This document shows, piece after piece, positions 22,123-30,823 of a stretch of DNA of 57,420 nucleotides; position 1 is the stretch's first letter; each line of letters begins with the position of its first letter. The stretch is from a virus. The DNA lies in IMG/VR virus record IMGVR_UViG_3300045049_000062, positions 1-57,420 of that record, one strand, 5' to 3'. The translations under genes were made by a program, and so were the position numbers. The notes under the pieces were generated by a model that searched no databases, was not told the DNA's origin, and saw only the letters and a program-made list of their open reading frames with translations.

Positions 22123-23017
22123 GGTCCTTGTGCACGACGGCAATTGGATCCTACATCGCGCATTTTCGATGGCAGCCAAACACCGAAACCCAGACAACTT
22201 GGAAAAGAACGCGCTGACTGGTTTCTTGTCTATGGTGTGTAATGTGTCATTGGAGCGTCGGGCCACTCATGTTCTAGTTTGTTTTGATGGACCTGAGACC
22301 TTCCGTAAGGACATCTACAAGAAATACAAAGCCAATCGTGGGAAGCCGGGTCAAGGAACGACATTGATTAAACACGACGGTACAGAGATTCACACGAAGA
22401 TCGAAGTAGGCACGTTGATCAAACCAGCCAAGAAGATTCTGACGATGGCAGGCTTAACGTACAGTCATAAGCGTAAGCATGAGTCGGATGACCTGATGGC
22501 TAGCGCTGCTGTATCCTTGTATGATGTAGCGTTCGTTGAGATCAACACTGGCGACAAGGACCTGAACTATTGCGTTAACGATAGAGTAAAGATCTACAAC
22601 TCAAAAGACAAGGTGCTGGTTGATGAAAAATGGATCAAGAAGCGGTGGGGAATTCGTCCCAAGCAAATGCGAGATTTGTTGTGCTTACTCGGAGACGCCG
22701 TCGACAATATTCCAGGCACACCCGGATTTGGCCCAAAGACCGCAATCAAATTTCTACAAGAATATGGGTCAATCAAGCGGGCCTTGGATACCCGCGATGG
22801 TCGTGCGTTGCTCAAACCTCACGCAGCACAGTTGCAGCTGGCAAGAGCACTTGTAACTCTTAAGACAGACGTAACGTATCAACTCGAAGACCTTGTTATA
22901 CAAGACTTTGACAAAGAACTAACAGAACACGTCTGGAAAATTCCTGATTCGCTGAAACTGCTTGGCGACACGCGCAAAGCAGCATCAATCAAGGGCCTCT
23001 TTGGAAGACGAACATGA
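22115..23017 (+). CDS. 5'-3' exonuclease / flap endonuclease (Pol I N-terminal type)
   Basis: 300 residues. Metal-site motifs of the FEN/5' nuclease family: VHDGNW (7-11, D8), CFDGP (56-60), FRKDIYKKYKANR (63-75), ESDDLMAS (123-130), NTGDKDL (144-150) and the helix-hairpin-helix LLGDAVDNIPGTPGFGPKTA (191-210). It removes RNA primers and 5' flaps during phage replication. The GTP-like separate polymerase is not in this window. The start overlaps the Tat-signal gene by eight bases. Confidence 0.9.
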   Translation: MAKVLVHDGNWILHRAFSMAAKHRNPDNLEKNALTGFLSMVCNVSLERRATHVLVCFDGPETFRKDIYKKYKANRGKPGQGTTLIKHDGTEIHTKIEVGTLIKPAKKILTMAGLTYSHKRKHESDDLMASAAVSLYDVAFVEINTGDKDLNYCVNDRVKIYNSKDKVLVDEKWIKKRWGIRPKQMRDLLCLLGDAVDNIPGTPGFGPKTAIKFLQEYGSIKRALDTRDGRALLKPHAAQLQLARALVTLKTDVTYQLEDLVIQDFDKELTEHVWKIPDSLKLLGDTRKAASIKGLFGRRT

Positions 23018-23229
23018 ACGAAGTCAAGACTGAGTATCTTACGGCTGAAGAAGCGCGCACAATACTTCTAGACGGGGGTCAAGTGACGAACGGTATACAT
23101 TTCTTTGGTAGCGAACGCGGTGGATGCCATTCAGGAGAAAACTGTTGTGCTATTGAATTCAAAGACATCGATGAGGCCATGCATTATATGGCACGGACAA
23201 CAAACTTCAAAAATCTGAGGAGACTGTGA
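23014..23229 (+). CDS. Small hypothetical protein
   Basis: 71 residues with a central Gly/Cys-rich segment (FFGSERGGCHSGENCCAIEF) and a C-terminal helix (DEAMHYMARTTN). Joined to the exonuclease by ATGA overlap. No family recognised. Confidence 0.58.
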   Translation: MNEVKTEYLTAEEARTILLDGGQVTNGIHFFGSERGGCHSGENCCAIEFKDIDEAMHYMARTTNFKNLRRL

Positions 23230-23369
23230 TGAGCATTACCGATACGGACACCGAAGCCAGCAGCGAAGATTTTGATCTCAACGATATAGAACTCGATGAC
23301 GATGTTGAGATGGATGAACTCGAAGATGACATGGATACTTCCATCGAGGATGAGGAAGAAGACTTGTGA
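23229..23369 (+). CDS. Small highly acidic protein
   Basis: 46 residues, over half Asp/Glu (DDDVEMDELEDDMD), starting at the ATG overlapping the previous stop (TGATG at 23227-23231) and ending in the GTG start of the next gene. The extreme acidity resembles DNA mimics or chaperone-like tails, but no specific family fits. Confidence 0.58.
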   Translation: MSITDTDTEASSEDFDLNDIELDDDVEMDELEDDMDTSIEDEEEDL

Positions 23370-23554
23370 TCGTCAGGGGTGAAAAACAGGACTCCAACCT
23401 GAACATAATATGTGACTCGTTGAGGAAGCAGAACATTGGTTTCATATCAATAGGATGGGTCTACATTAAGATCCCATTTACGTTTCTATGGTTGGGAGAG
23501 CGTCATCCTGGGCGTGCCGCAAACGGTCCATTGTATTTAGGAAAGAAAACATGA
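23366..23554 (+). CDS. Small hypothetical protein
   Basis: 62 residues from a GTG at 23366 that overlaps the acidic gene's stop. Contains IGFISIGWVYIKIPFTFLWL, hydrophobic enough for membrane contact, flanked by basic residues. The stop overlaps the metalloprotease ATG (23551-23554). Function unknown. Confidence 0.5.
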   Translation: MIVRGEKQDSNLNIICDSLRKQNIGFISIGWVYIKIPFTFLWLGERHPGRAANGPLYLGKKT

Positions 23555-24552
23555 AGGAACAACAATACGTTATCGTTAAAGTCGGTGACGATAAACCGTT
23601 TTTGGCACAGATCGAGAAGATCAAAGGTGAGTGTGCGCTGGTGGTGCCACAGAAAGATGTTCACATAAAGCGCGACGTGATCGAAGTCCAGAAGAAGCAG
23701 ATCCGGGTAGTGTTAGGTGTCAACCCACTTCCTGGTCGTGTACATGGATTCGATCTAAACAACCTATATCGAAAGACCATTGAACATAGTTTCTGGGGTC
23801 CGATCCACTTCTTCATCAAGCCAGAAGACAGCATCATGAAGGTCTTGAAGAAGGGCCTAGACAGCAGTGCCAAGATAGTCGAGAAGCTCGGTCTGGAAGC
23901 ATATGCCAATGGACTGTTCGAAACCGAGATTCGTGCCAAGACAGGTCGTTACGCTGGGATGTATAAGCATGGAGGCAAGGACAAGCCGAATCGTGTCTGG
24001 TACGCGCCAGAGTTTTCGATGGGTAACCACGAGGCAATGGAATATGTAATTCTACACGAGTTCGGGCATGTTATCAGATTCAACGGCGTTCTTTCCAACA
24101 AGATGCGCAACCGTTGGCTCCGACTGTACCAGAAGACAATCGAACAAGTGAAGGTTCCATCCAAAGAACTTGACAAGATACTTCATGGTATTGCTGAACA
24201 GGACGAGAGTCAAGTCTCGTTCAATGCGGCTCTGAAGGAAGCGACCGCCGATTGTCATCCGCGTTTCAAGAAAGCTATCTTGCAATGGTTGAAAGAAACA
24301 CACAGGATCTCACCTCGCGAACTAGAAATTATGTGGCGTGCTGGCAATACAAAAGATATCGCCGACTTCTGGCCTGATCACCTTATTGACACGCACGACC
24401 TGAGACCCAAGGTCACTGAGTACGCCACGAAAAACGTTGAAGAGCTGTTTGCTGAGTGTTTCTCGTTTTATGCTCAGAAAAAGAAACTACCGGAGGTATG
24501 CGTTCGTTTGCTCGAAGAGTCTCTAGCACGTGCGAAAGTAGAGCGCAATTAG
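23551..24552 (+). CDS. Zinc metalloprotease-like protein (HEFGH)
   Basis: 333 residues from the ATG at 23551 (ATGA overlap). A zinc site VILHEFGHVI gives H169-E170-x2-H173, and a later EELFAECFSFY (297-307) supplies a probable third Glu ligand, as in gluzincins. The N-terminal 60 residues form a small beta-rich domain. It is not a tape-measure or virion protein by context; it lies between replication genes, so it could cleave a host or phage protein. The HExxH pattern is seen directly; peptidase activity is inference. Confidence 0.75.
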   Translation: MKEQQYVIVKVGDDKPFLAQIEKIKGECALVVPQKDVHIKRDVIEVQKKQIRVVLGVNPLPGRVHGFDLNNLYRKTIEHSFWGPIHFFIKPEDSIMKVLKKGLDSSAKIVEKLGLEAYANGLFETEIRAKTGRYAGMYKHGGKDKPNRVWYAPEFSMGNHEAMEYVILHEFGHVIRFNGVLSNKMRNRWLRLYQKTIEQVKVPSKELDKILHGIAEQDESQVSFNAALKEATADCHPRFKKAILQWLKETHRISPRELEIMWRAGNTKDIADFWPDHLIDTHDLRPKVTEYATKNVEELFAECFSFYAQKKKLPEVCVRLLEESLARAKVERN

Positions 24553-24556
24553 AAGA

Positions 24557-25435
24557 ATGGAATATGCCCTCGTACCTAACAATCGAGCACTAGTCGTCAT
24601 AGAGAAAGTGCCGGAGCTGATAGATGTAGCGTTAGATCATCAAATCGTTGTTCTAAAGAAAGAAATCGAAGAACTACAGAGTCTTACGCATGGTTTAGAA
24701 AGCCAGATCGGCAGATCACTTAACGCTCTATGTTTCAAATATCCAGAAATAGCAAGACGTTTGTACCTCAAGCTGAATACATTGCGTGAGCTGCAAGGAC
24801 AGTGCCCGGTAGACGCGTCTATTGATCCATTCACGATGAGAAACAAGGACGGTGTTAACGAGGAAGAAGAACGAGCCAAGTTAGAAGCGGAGGCGGAAGC
24901 TGAAGCACGTAAAGCTATAGACGCATTGGACGATAAAGACTTAACGCCAGAAATGCGTAAGGAGAAATTCTTAGAACGCAAGAAGAAGGAACGGTGTAAA
25001 CGACTGTTCCTCAAGATAGCCAAGCTAACTCATCCTGATAAGATCAAGGATGCAGAGCTGCACGGAACTTTCCACGAAGCACGAACAGCCTATGCAGCAC
25101 TTCAAGAAGACGAACTTGAGGTCATGCTAAAGAACGTTCAAGAATATACGGCAATCAAGTTCAACCGTGGCAAATTCAGGGACTTCAAACGTAAACGTAT
25201 CGAACACAGTAAAGGCTTGAAGCAGGCTGTACAAACCAGTCTAGATCGATTGAAGACCAGTATGGCCTATCAGTGTATGGAAACATACATGTCTGGTAAC
25301 ATGGTGTTCGCTAGGATAGCCTATGACGACTTCATCGATCAGCAATGCTATCAGCTTCAAAAAGCAATAGACAATTTGCGCGAGCAAATGAGAATGCAAG
25401 ATCCACGTAAATTTACGGCCACAAGCTCGTGGTAA
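24557..25435 (+). CDS. J-domain (DnaJ-like) protein
   Basis: 292 residues. A J-domain-like core lies at about 144-185: CKRLFLKIAKLTHPDKIKD with the HPDK signature at 159-162 that stimulates Hsp70 ATPase, then the helix TFHEARTAYAAL. The J-domain is internal rather than N-terminal, preceded by a coiled coil (30-120, Glu/Ala-rich) and followed by a helical region with few motifs. It may recruit host DnaK to a phage assembly or replication complex. No zinc-finger or C-terminal DnaJ domain in this protein. Confidence 0.75.
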   Translation: MEYALVPNNRALVVIEKVPELIDVALDHQIVVLKKEIEELQSLTHGLESQIGRSLNALCFKYPEIARRLYLKLNTLRELQGQCPVDASIDPFTMRNKDGVNEEEERAKLEAEAEAEARKAIDALDDKDLTPEMRKEKFLERKKKERCKRLFLKIAKLTHPDKIKDAELHGTFHEARTAYAALQEDELEVMLKNVQEYTAIKFNRGKFRDFKRKRIEHSKGLKQAVQTSLDRLKTSMAYQCMETYMSGNMVFARIAYDDFIDQQCYQLQKAIDNLREQMRMQDPRKFTATSSW

Positions 25436-25453
25436 TATTACAAGGAGCAACCG

Positions 25454-25873
25454 ATGCCATTAAAACCGTCAATGACGATGGTTCAAATCCTAGCCAAGAC
25501 TCCGCAGTCTCGTCGTGACAATGCGCAGTTTGTTCATGTAAGAAGCGCAAAGATGCAGAAGACTTCATACGGGACATTGAAGTACATTGCTCAGACGTAT
25601 TCCACGCACGATGCTAACGGTCTGCCGAAGAAAGGCACCCCCGTCATGCACCAAACCATTGTGGAAACTAATGGCAAGCAGGTGGTAGTTGAATGTGACT
25701 GTGAAGACTTTTGGGCCGTTTGGGAGTTTGCTCTCAACCAGAAACGGGCGGCTCGCATCAAACATTCCAATGGACAGCCTCCAGTCGAACGCAACCCAAA
25801 ATGGAGACCCGGCTGCTGCAAGCATATTTTTGAGTTCGGTTCTGATCTGCTACGAAAGGGGAAAGTAGCATGA
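25454..25873 (+). CDS. SWIM-type zinc-finger protein
   Basis: 139 residues with a SWIM pattern: C81-x-C83 (VVECDCEDF), a roughly 38-residue spacer, then C122-x-H124 (GCCKHIFEF). SWIM domains bind DNA or protein and are found in recombination-related proteins. It has an AAGGAG ribosome-binding site upstream of the ATG at 25454. The rest is unassigned. Confidence 0.66.
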   Translation: MPLKPSMTMVQILAKTPQSRRDNAQFVHVRSAKMQKTSYGTLKYIAQTYSTHDANGLPKKGTPVMHQTIVETNGKQVVVECDCEDFWAVWEFALNQKRAARIKHSNGQPPVERNPKWRPGCCKHIFEFGSDLLRKGKVA

Positions 25874-26295
25874 GTATCGACTGTTCAACAGTAGACTTCG
25901 AAAAGATCTCCAAACTCTTTAACGAGATTGCACGGTATACTTTACCGCGGATGTTTTCGAACATCGCTGGAGTTGGAATAGTAGGTATGACCGAACAGGA
26001 CGCGATCGATGTTGGCACACAACTCAAGAAATTCCTGTTAGGTGGTTTATATGTTGAGGGGTGCGGTTACGATCAGGTGAAGTCCGGCTCAGTGTTCAAA
26101 TGGAAGTACTATGTAGGAATAGTCTTCTTGGAAAACATGCTATTCCCTACTCAGGCGATAGCTGGCATGGAGCAGAGTCTAAACTATGCGTATCGTTGCG
26201 CAACTGATGATCAAGATCGCATGACTATCGAAGTGGATGACATGATTGTCAACCGTTTTGGTGAACGGTATTTCAAACCATTCAAAAGGAAATGA
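25870..26295 (+). CDS. Hypothetical protein
   Basis: 141 residues, mixed alpha/beta, with no signature seen. ATGA overlaps tie it to the SWIM-finger gene and the next gene. Segment FKWKYYVGIVFLENMLFPTQAI may form a hydrophobic core. Confidence 0.6.
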   Translation: MSIDCSTVDFEKISKLFNEIARYTLPRMFSNIAGVGIVGMTEQDAIDVGTQLKKFLLGGLYVEGCGYDQVKSGSVFKWKYYVGIVFLENMLFPTQAIAGMEQSLNYAYRCATDDQDRMTIEVDDMIVNRFGERYFKPFKRK

Positions 26296-26639
26296 ACATG
26301 ACAGAAGACATCATTACAAAAATTGCTGCACTCACTTTCAGAGTTGTTGGGAAGGTAAGTCACCCAACAGTTTTCGTTATCGCGAGCCGTCTTGGGATAG
26401 CAGATGCCGCAGCATATGAATTGCGTAAGTACGTACCGGATTCAGTGACCATCACACCCGTCAGCACTTACGATGGCAATTTGCGTATCATTCGTGGCAG
26501 AACAGCTCTTGCAGCAATCTTCGTAGATTGTCATCTTGAAACTGAAGAGAACAGGCTATCTTTGGAACGGTCCTTGCAGACTGTGTCTGAAATGACTGGA
26601 ACACCAGTCCAGTCGATGATTCATACGTACGGAAATTGA
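26292..26639 (+). CDS. Hypothetical protein
   Basis: 115 residues with alternating strands and helices (FRVVGKVSHPTVFVIASRLG, SVTITPVSTYDGNLRIIRGRTALAAIFVDCHL). No recognised family. Coupled by ATGA overlap to the preceding gene. Confidence 0.6.
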   Translation: MNMTEDIITKIAALTFRVVGKVSHPTVFVIASRLGIADAAAYELRKYVPDSVTITPVSTYDGNLRIIRGRTALAAIFVDCHLETEENRLSLERSLQTVSEMTGTPVQSMIHTYGN

Positions 26640-26646
26640 GGCTAGC

Positions 26647-27660
26647 GTGTCAGGGAAGTCATATCAGCATAGTGAAGCGTTTGCCACCCTAAAGGGGACT
26701 AACGAGAAGATAGGGGTCAATCTTACAAGCTATCAATATTTGACTGTTCTTGATAACTTGTTGTATGAGTCACTGACACCAATCCTGGTCACAACCAAGT
26801 TCTTTGACGTATTCTTGTCACAGATCATTGGTTGGCAGACCATGAACCCAAAGCGCAAGACGTGTGGCGCCGGTCGTGTTGGACTAGCCACACTGAGCAC
26901 CCTATTCTTCTTGACGGCTGATCCGAAACAGAAGGTGAAGTTGGTCAAGCGCATGAAGTTGCATCGCAACATCTTGTTCGAGTGCATCACACGCTGGCTC
27001 GATCTTGTCAACGATTATCCCAAACTGTCTATAGCTATCGGAAATGCAGAGGTTCTAGAAGCGATACAAGAACTGCATGAGACGGCTCTCATGCGGCAAG
27101 GTTATTCCTTGCATTCGACATTCTCCACAGTTCTATTCTGGTATAAGAAGGCACGGACCTTCAAGGAACAGATTATGGAGAAATTCACACGAATGACGAT
27201 TAGTAAAGCGCAGTCGGATTATGCTGACCTGCTTGAAAAGAAGATCATCAGTGAAACTGAGAATCTTAGCGACATGGTTCAATCTTATATGATGACTATG
27301 TCAAAAGCCATTGACAAGTGTGATGCAGATAAAGGTGTTCTTACTTCGTACATCAATTCATGGCTCAAGAGTGCGCGGAACAATGTAGAAAAGCGATCGA
27401 GCAACGACGGAAGCCAGCTGCATAAGAAGATTGGGGGCACACGTGTAGAACATGTAGACTTGGAAGACGTTGAGGACACGGTATCTGACGACGATGCGCG
27501 TGAACGTGATGATCAGATTAGGCGAGTTAGACAGATCGCAAAACTGTTCGATCCTAAAGGATACGGACGATTAATGCTCGGAATACAAGAATTGCTCACC
27601 GAGGATGACAGACAAAGACTTCTTGCATTGGCTGTAAATGGACAGTCAGTTGTAAAGTAA
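26647..27660 (+). CDS. Putative phage sigma-like factor
   Basis: 337 residues, GTG start with GAGG six bases upstream. Residues 221-243 (AIDKCDADKGVLTSYINSWL and on) resemble sigma70 region 2, where a helix A(I/V)DK(F/Y)D..KG...(S/T)(T/S)Y....W..... includes the -10 recognition helix. The N-terminal half is helical and unassigned; the C-terminal part (DDARERDDQIRRVRQIAKLF, ELLTEDDRQRLLAL) has no clear region 4 HTH. If correct, it could redirect host RNA polymerase to phage middle or late promoters. It precedes a terminator-like hairpin. Moderate confidence. Confidence 0.5.
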   Translation: MSGKSYQHSEAFATLKGTNEKIGVNLTSYQYLTVLDNLLYESLTPILVTTKFFDVFLSQIIGWQTMNPKRKTCGAGRVGLATLSTLFFLTADPKQKVKLVKRMKLHRNILFECITRWLDLVNDYPKLSIAIGNAEVLEAIQELHETALMRQGYSLHSTFSTVLFWYKKARTFKEQIMEKFTRMTISKAQSDYADLLEKKIISETENLSDMVQSYMMTMSKAIDKCDADKGVLTSYINSWLKSARNNVEKRSSNDGSQLHKKIGGTRVEHVDLEDVEDTVSDDDARERDDQIRRVRQIAKLFDPKGYGRLMLGIQELLTEDDRQRLLALAVNGQSVVK

Positions 27661-27664
27661 ACGT

Positions 27665-27694
27665 AGGGCCACTCGTATGGCCCTTTGGCGTTTT
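27665..27694 (+). terminator. Intrinsic terminator
   Basis: AGGGCCA (27665-27671) pairs with TGGCCCT (27678-27684), loop CTCGTA, followed by TTGGCGTTTT. It lies five bases after the sigma-like gene's stop and before the sliding-clamp-like gene. The G+C-rich seven-base-pair stem and T-rich tail fit an intrinsic terminator, although the T run is interrupted. Confidence 0.62.
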
Positions 27695-27709
27695 GAACGT
27701 GGAACAATA

Positions 27710-28783
27710 ATGACCATTAAGATCGACAACGCAATCTTTGGCACGGCTTTGAAATCTATGCAGAAGCTAGCACAGCCGGAGGTTGTCACATTGGTATTCA
27801 AGGGACAGACACTCATCATAAAGGGTGCTGGTCAATCGAACAGCTGTCGTGTTAAGCTCGATATTGAATCGGATGAGGAAAGCAAGCAAGAGGTGACGGT
27901 CGACATTGCCACTCTTGTAAGCACGACAGATAAGCTGAAGGAATTGGAGTTTGAAGTTAGCTCATCTTCATTGAAGATCAAGAGTCGTAACTTCAAGGTC
28001 GACATCACTGCCATCGATGGGCAGCCTGTAGAAGTAGTTCCGAAAGAAGTGCTATCTGGCAGCGAAGGTTTTGTTCTTGGGTCTAAGTTAATGGCAGAAC
28101 TGCTTCGATACTTGCCAAAGATAGAGCTTCGTCCATTGCTAAGCACGTATTCTGAGTGTCCAATTGGGATTAAGAGCGGACCGAACGGCACGTTCGTTGC
28201 CTGCTTCGACTTCGTGCAATCAGCGTTCCTAAGACTTAAAACCCCCTCTAAAGAGAAGTTTGAATTCGTATTGCCGTCCATTGGTCAGTTCAATACCTTG
28301 ACCAAGGAATTGAGTGGACAGAAGTATCGCCTTGTTATCACAGACACCACTTTGTATGCGTTCAACGATGTGATCCAGGTAGCGTTGGCACTTCCTCAAC
28401 AAGAAGGTGAACAGTTGCAACTAGCCGATGTGATTGGGCTAGCCAAGTCTGTGAAAGAATTGAAATACAAACGTTTGGTTCTCAACACAGACAAGGTGAA
28501 ACATTTCTTGTCTAACAGTCGTGCTGTATACGATAAGGACAGCCTATTCACCCTGACTGCCAAAGGAGACAAGGCAAAAGTTGAACTCAAAGCAACTGTA
28601 GGCAACACAGCCATGACGATGAAACTAGAAGAACCAGTTAAACGCATTGAGATTAAATGTGATCTGAACTTCTTCTCATCAATTGTCAACAAGTCATCGG
28701 CAAAACAACTGGAGTTGCAGGCAACGTCGGAATTGTTGTTGCTGAAGGAAGGCAAGATCTCTTATCTATTGAGTTTGGTTTAA
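27710..28783 (+). CDS. Putative sliding clamp (DNA polymerase III beta-like)
   Basis: 357 residues from the ATG at 27710, close to the 366 of bacterial beta clamps and much longer than T4-type clamps. It is beta-rich throughout with repeated strand patterns, a LEFEVSSSSLKIKSRNFKVDI segment like clamp domain 1, and a C-terminal LLLLKEGKISYLLSLV resembling the beta-clamp end. It would tether the replicative polymerase to DNA. Identification is from length, beta pattern and C-terminal resemblance, not strong motifs. Its own position after a terminator suggests separate transcription. Confidence 0.55.
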   Translation: MTIKIDNAIFGTALKSMQKLAQPEVVTLVFKGQTLIIKGAGQSNSCRVKLDIESDEESKQEVTVDIATLVSTTDKLKELEFEVSSSSLKIKSRNFKVDITAIDGQPVEVVPKEVLSGSEGFVLGSKLMAELLRYLPKIELRPLLSTYSECPIGIKSGPNGTFVACFDFVQSAFLRLKTPSKEKFEFVLPSIGQFNTLTKELSGQKYRLVITDTTLYAFNDVIQVALALPQQEGEQLQLADVIGLAKSVKELKYKRLVLNTDKVKHFLSNSRAVYDKDSLFTLTAKGDKAKVELKATVGNTAMTMKLEEPVKRIEIKCDLNFFSSIVNKSSAKQLELQATSELLLLKEGKISYLLSLV

Positions 28784-28790
28784 TAAAGAG

Positions 28791-29225
28791 ATGCAACTTG
28801 AAGTAAGTCAGTCGTATAATCTGAACGTCATAACGCCCTTCATGCAAAAGGGTCAGCAGTATTATCTCTTGTTTCGGAGAGAGTGCGAAAGCGGCCCGTT
28901 CTACGTTCGGGATACTGCTTACAGAGTCAGCACCTACTTCCATGTTGGGGAAATCTATAGACCGGTAGACGGTTCGTTCGGGGTACGCAATAGAATAGTT
29001 GGGAACATTTTTTACACACAAGCTCATTGCCGTTGTGAAGGATCATTCATAATGGCATACAGTGGTGTGTTTGCCGAACAAGTGCAACGCTCGATTCCTG
29101 CCGGATTCAGCATGGATCTTGTAGTAAAGGAACGCGGCTTCCATATGTTCCATCAAAAGAACAAAGCGACACTGATAGTTAGTCCTGCGATCAAGACATC
29201 TATCAGAGAAAATCTTGAGGTCTAA
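28791..29225 (+). CDS. Hypothetical protein
   Basis: 144 residues, beta-rich (QQYYLLFRRECESGPFYVRD, HVGEIYRPVDGSF). No motif. AAAGAG lies just upstream. It follows the clamp-like gene closely, so they may be co-transcribed. Confidence 0.58.
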   Translation: MQLEVSQSYNLNVITPFMQKGQQYYLLFRRECESGPFYVRDTAYRVSTYFHVGEIYRPVDGSFGVRNRIVGNIFYTQAHCRCEGSFIMAYSGVFAEQVQRSIPAGFSMDLVVKERGFHMFHQKNKATLIVSPAIKTSIRENLEV

Positions 29226-29226
29226 C

Positions 29227-29505
29227 ATGAGTATTGTTACATTAGACGATATCATTACTGCCATTAAAGACGAAGTAATGAAGCGCGGGTATCCATTCTT
29301 CGCACGTGGGATAGTGTTTCAGAACACTAAAGATTTGGCAGCGATCAATGTAGTTGATGTCCGCCTAAACGGAGACTATGCATTCCGCAGAGATGTTGAA
29401 CGTATGCTGAACATGCAGTCACCTGTCGGAACTAAGATAGTGGTAAAAGAACTCAACCTCTTTGAGAAGTGGACATGCTGGTCTCTTAAGAAAGTCACCA
29501 TATGA
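29227..29505 (+). CDS. Hypothetical protein
   Basis: 92 residues from the ATG at 29227, alpha/beta, no family recognised. Similar in size and layout to the small protein at 26292-26639 (N-terminal helix TLDDIITAIKDEV, then strands with RLNGDYAFRRDVERML), which may be a distant relative. Confidence 0.58.
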   Translation: MSIVTLDDIITAIKDEVMKRGYPFFARGIVFQNTKDLAAINVVDVRLNGDYAFRRDVERMLNMQSPVGTKIVVKELNLFEKWTCWSLKKVTI

Positions 29506-29780
29506 GTTTGCTTGCATTGTTCAGGAAATCACGAGTTAGAAGCCCAATTAAACGTGAGATTACCAATTTGCGTTCTGCGATTAGTAGAACTGAACAACGC
29601 ATTCAAGAAATGGAAGATACGGCGTGGTCCACATGGGGTATATGCTGTCATTCGTGCGCTGCTTCAGCAGAGTATGGACCAACCTACTGGAATCTAGGCG
29701 AGAAGAACGAACGCAGGCAGAAGCGCCTAAACGAACTTGAAAGAAAGCTGGAACGAGATGCCCAAGCACAAGAAAAATGA
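29502..29780 (+). CDS. Small coiled-coil hypothetical protein
   Basis: 92 residues, two charged helices separated by a Trp/Cys segment (WSTWGICCHSC). ATGA overlap with the preceding gene. Possibly a scaffold for metal or protein binding; no family known. Confidence 0.55.
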   Translation: MSLLALFRKSRVRSPIKREITNLRSAISRTEQRIQEMEDTAWSTWGICCHSCAASAEYGPTYWNLGEKNERRQKRLNELERKLERDAQAQEK

Positions 29781-30315
29781 AACAATGGACCCGGACGATT
29801 TGCGGGACAGCGTCAAAGCAGACGAACACTATAGACGCTTCCGACGAATTGTCAAGAACATCGCACAAGAGATCAACATCGAAAAGTTGCACGCCGAATT
29901 GCTGCGTTTGCATTCTGGCCGTAAGAGTCGAACATTGTTCGTGAAGAGACCTAGCGTTGACACGGTGCAAGAAGCAGGATTGCAAGATAGTGCGTATCGC
30001 AGCCGAATGGCCGAGATCTACGTCGAAGTGGACTATCACCTTGGAATGCTTGCCGAAGCAGTAGACAAGATACGCAAGCACTTTATCCACGAATATCGTG
30101 ACAACATGGAAGGTCTAAAGACGAAAGGCGAACGCCTTTCGTACGCAGACCAGTATATCCAGAGTGGTTTGTCCTTGATGCACAAGTTGAAGCGACTACT
30201 GTCTACAGCTGACGTCTTTATCAAAGACATCGACCAGACTGGCTATAGCTTTAAGAATACGATCAAGACGCTCGAGATTCTCTATAGTCACAAAAATGAC
30301 AAGAAGAGTATTTAA
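29758..30315 (+). CDS. Hypothetical helical protein
   Basis: 185 residues from the ATG at 29758 (a later ATG at 29785 is possible). Strongly helical and charged, with an HxxGRKSRTLFVKRPS basic loop and a DYHLGMLAEAVDKIRKHFIHEY helix. No motif I recognise. Overlaps the preceding coiled-coil gene by 23 bases. Confidence 0.6.
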   Translation: MPKHKKNETMDPDDLRDSVKADEHYRRFRRIVKNIAQEINIEKLHAELLRLHSGRKSRTLFVKRPSVDTVQEAGLQDSAYRSRMAEIYVEVDYHLGMLAEAVDKIRKHFIHEYRDNMEGLKTKGERLSYADQYIQSGLSLMHKLKRLLSTADVFIKDIDQTGYSFKNTIKTLEILYSHKNDKKSI

Positions 30316-30325
30316 GGAGTTTGAC

Positions 30326-30439
30326 GTGCGTGGTAAGTGGAACCTCTGGACTATTCTCTTCTTCATACCATTTCTGATAGCATACGGCGTAGGCAAACTC
30401 TGGGATAATCTTAAGAACGGAAGGAATCCAAGACCATGA
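30326..30439 (+). CDS. Small single-pass membrane protein
   Basis: 37 residues, GTG start with AAGGAG at 30314-30319 (six-base spacing). The segment LWTILFFIPFLIAYGVG (7-23) is a membrane helix with a basic N-terminus and a basic C-terminal tail. The stop overlaps the next ATG (ATGA). Strong ribosome-binding site and coupling support it as real. Function unknown. Confidence 0.68.
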   Translation: MRGKWNLWTILFFIPFLIAYGVGKLWDNLKNGRNPRP

Positions 30440-30645
30440 TAACTGGAAGACCTATTTGCGAGACTTGTCAAGGGGCAGGTGAGATCAGAACAGGAACATG
30501 GGGCAAATCGATCAAGTGCCCAACGTGCAAGAACCCCTCATACGTCACGAGTTACGTGCCGGGCGGATGTCAGATTGAAGCGTACTTGTCACGCGTGTGT
30601 GAACGTGGAACTCGAAGCTGCAAAATCGATCACAAAGATGGTTGA
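30436..30645 (+). CDS. Small zinc-finger protein (DnaJ Cys-rich-like)
   Basis: 69 residues with CETCQGAGEIRTG and KCPTCKN: one CxxCxGxG repeat paired with CxxC, as in half of the DnaJ cysteine-rich domain. ATGA overlap with the membrane-protein gene. Likely a structural zinc site; partner unknown. Confidence 0.6.
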   Translation: MITGRPICETCQGAGEIRTGTWGKSIKCPTCKNPSYVTSYVPGGCQIEAYLSRVCERGTRSCKIDHKDG

Positions 30646-30823
30646 TATTGATCTTACTGAAGGGCGTCCATATATCAGACTGGATCTAGAAGAAGACCTA
30701 CTCGTAAAGGAAGGTCAATTCCTACTAATCGACTTTGAAGAAGAGCGCGCTTATGTCATAAGTGAAGGTAGGAAGATGGTGCGTATGGTTAGGGCCAAGG
30801 TACGAAAGCACGAACAATCATGA
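30638..30823 (+). CDS. Small hypothetical protein
   Basis: 61 residues from the ATG at 30638, acidic first half and basic second half (VRMVRAKVRKHEQ). The start overlaps the upstream zinc-finger gene by eight bases; the stop overlaps the dCMP deaminase ATG. No family recognised. Confidence 0.52.
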   Translation: MVDIDLTEGRPYIRLDLEEDLLVKEGQFLLIDFEEERAYVISEGRKMVRMVRAKVRKHEQS

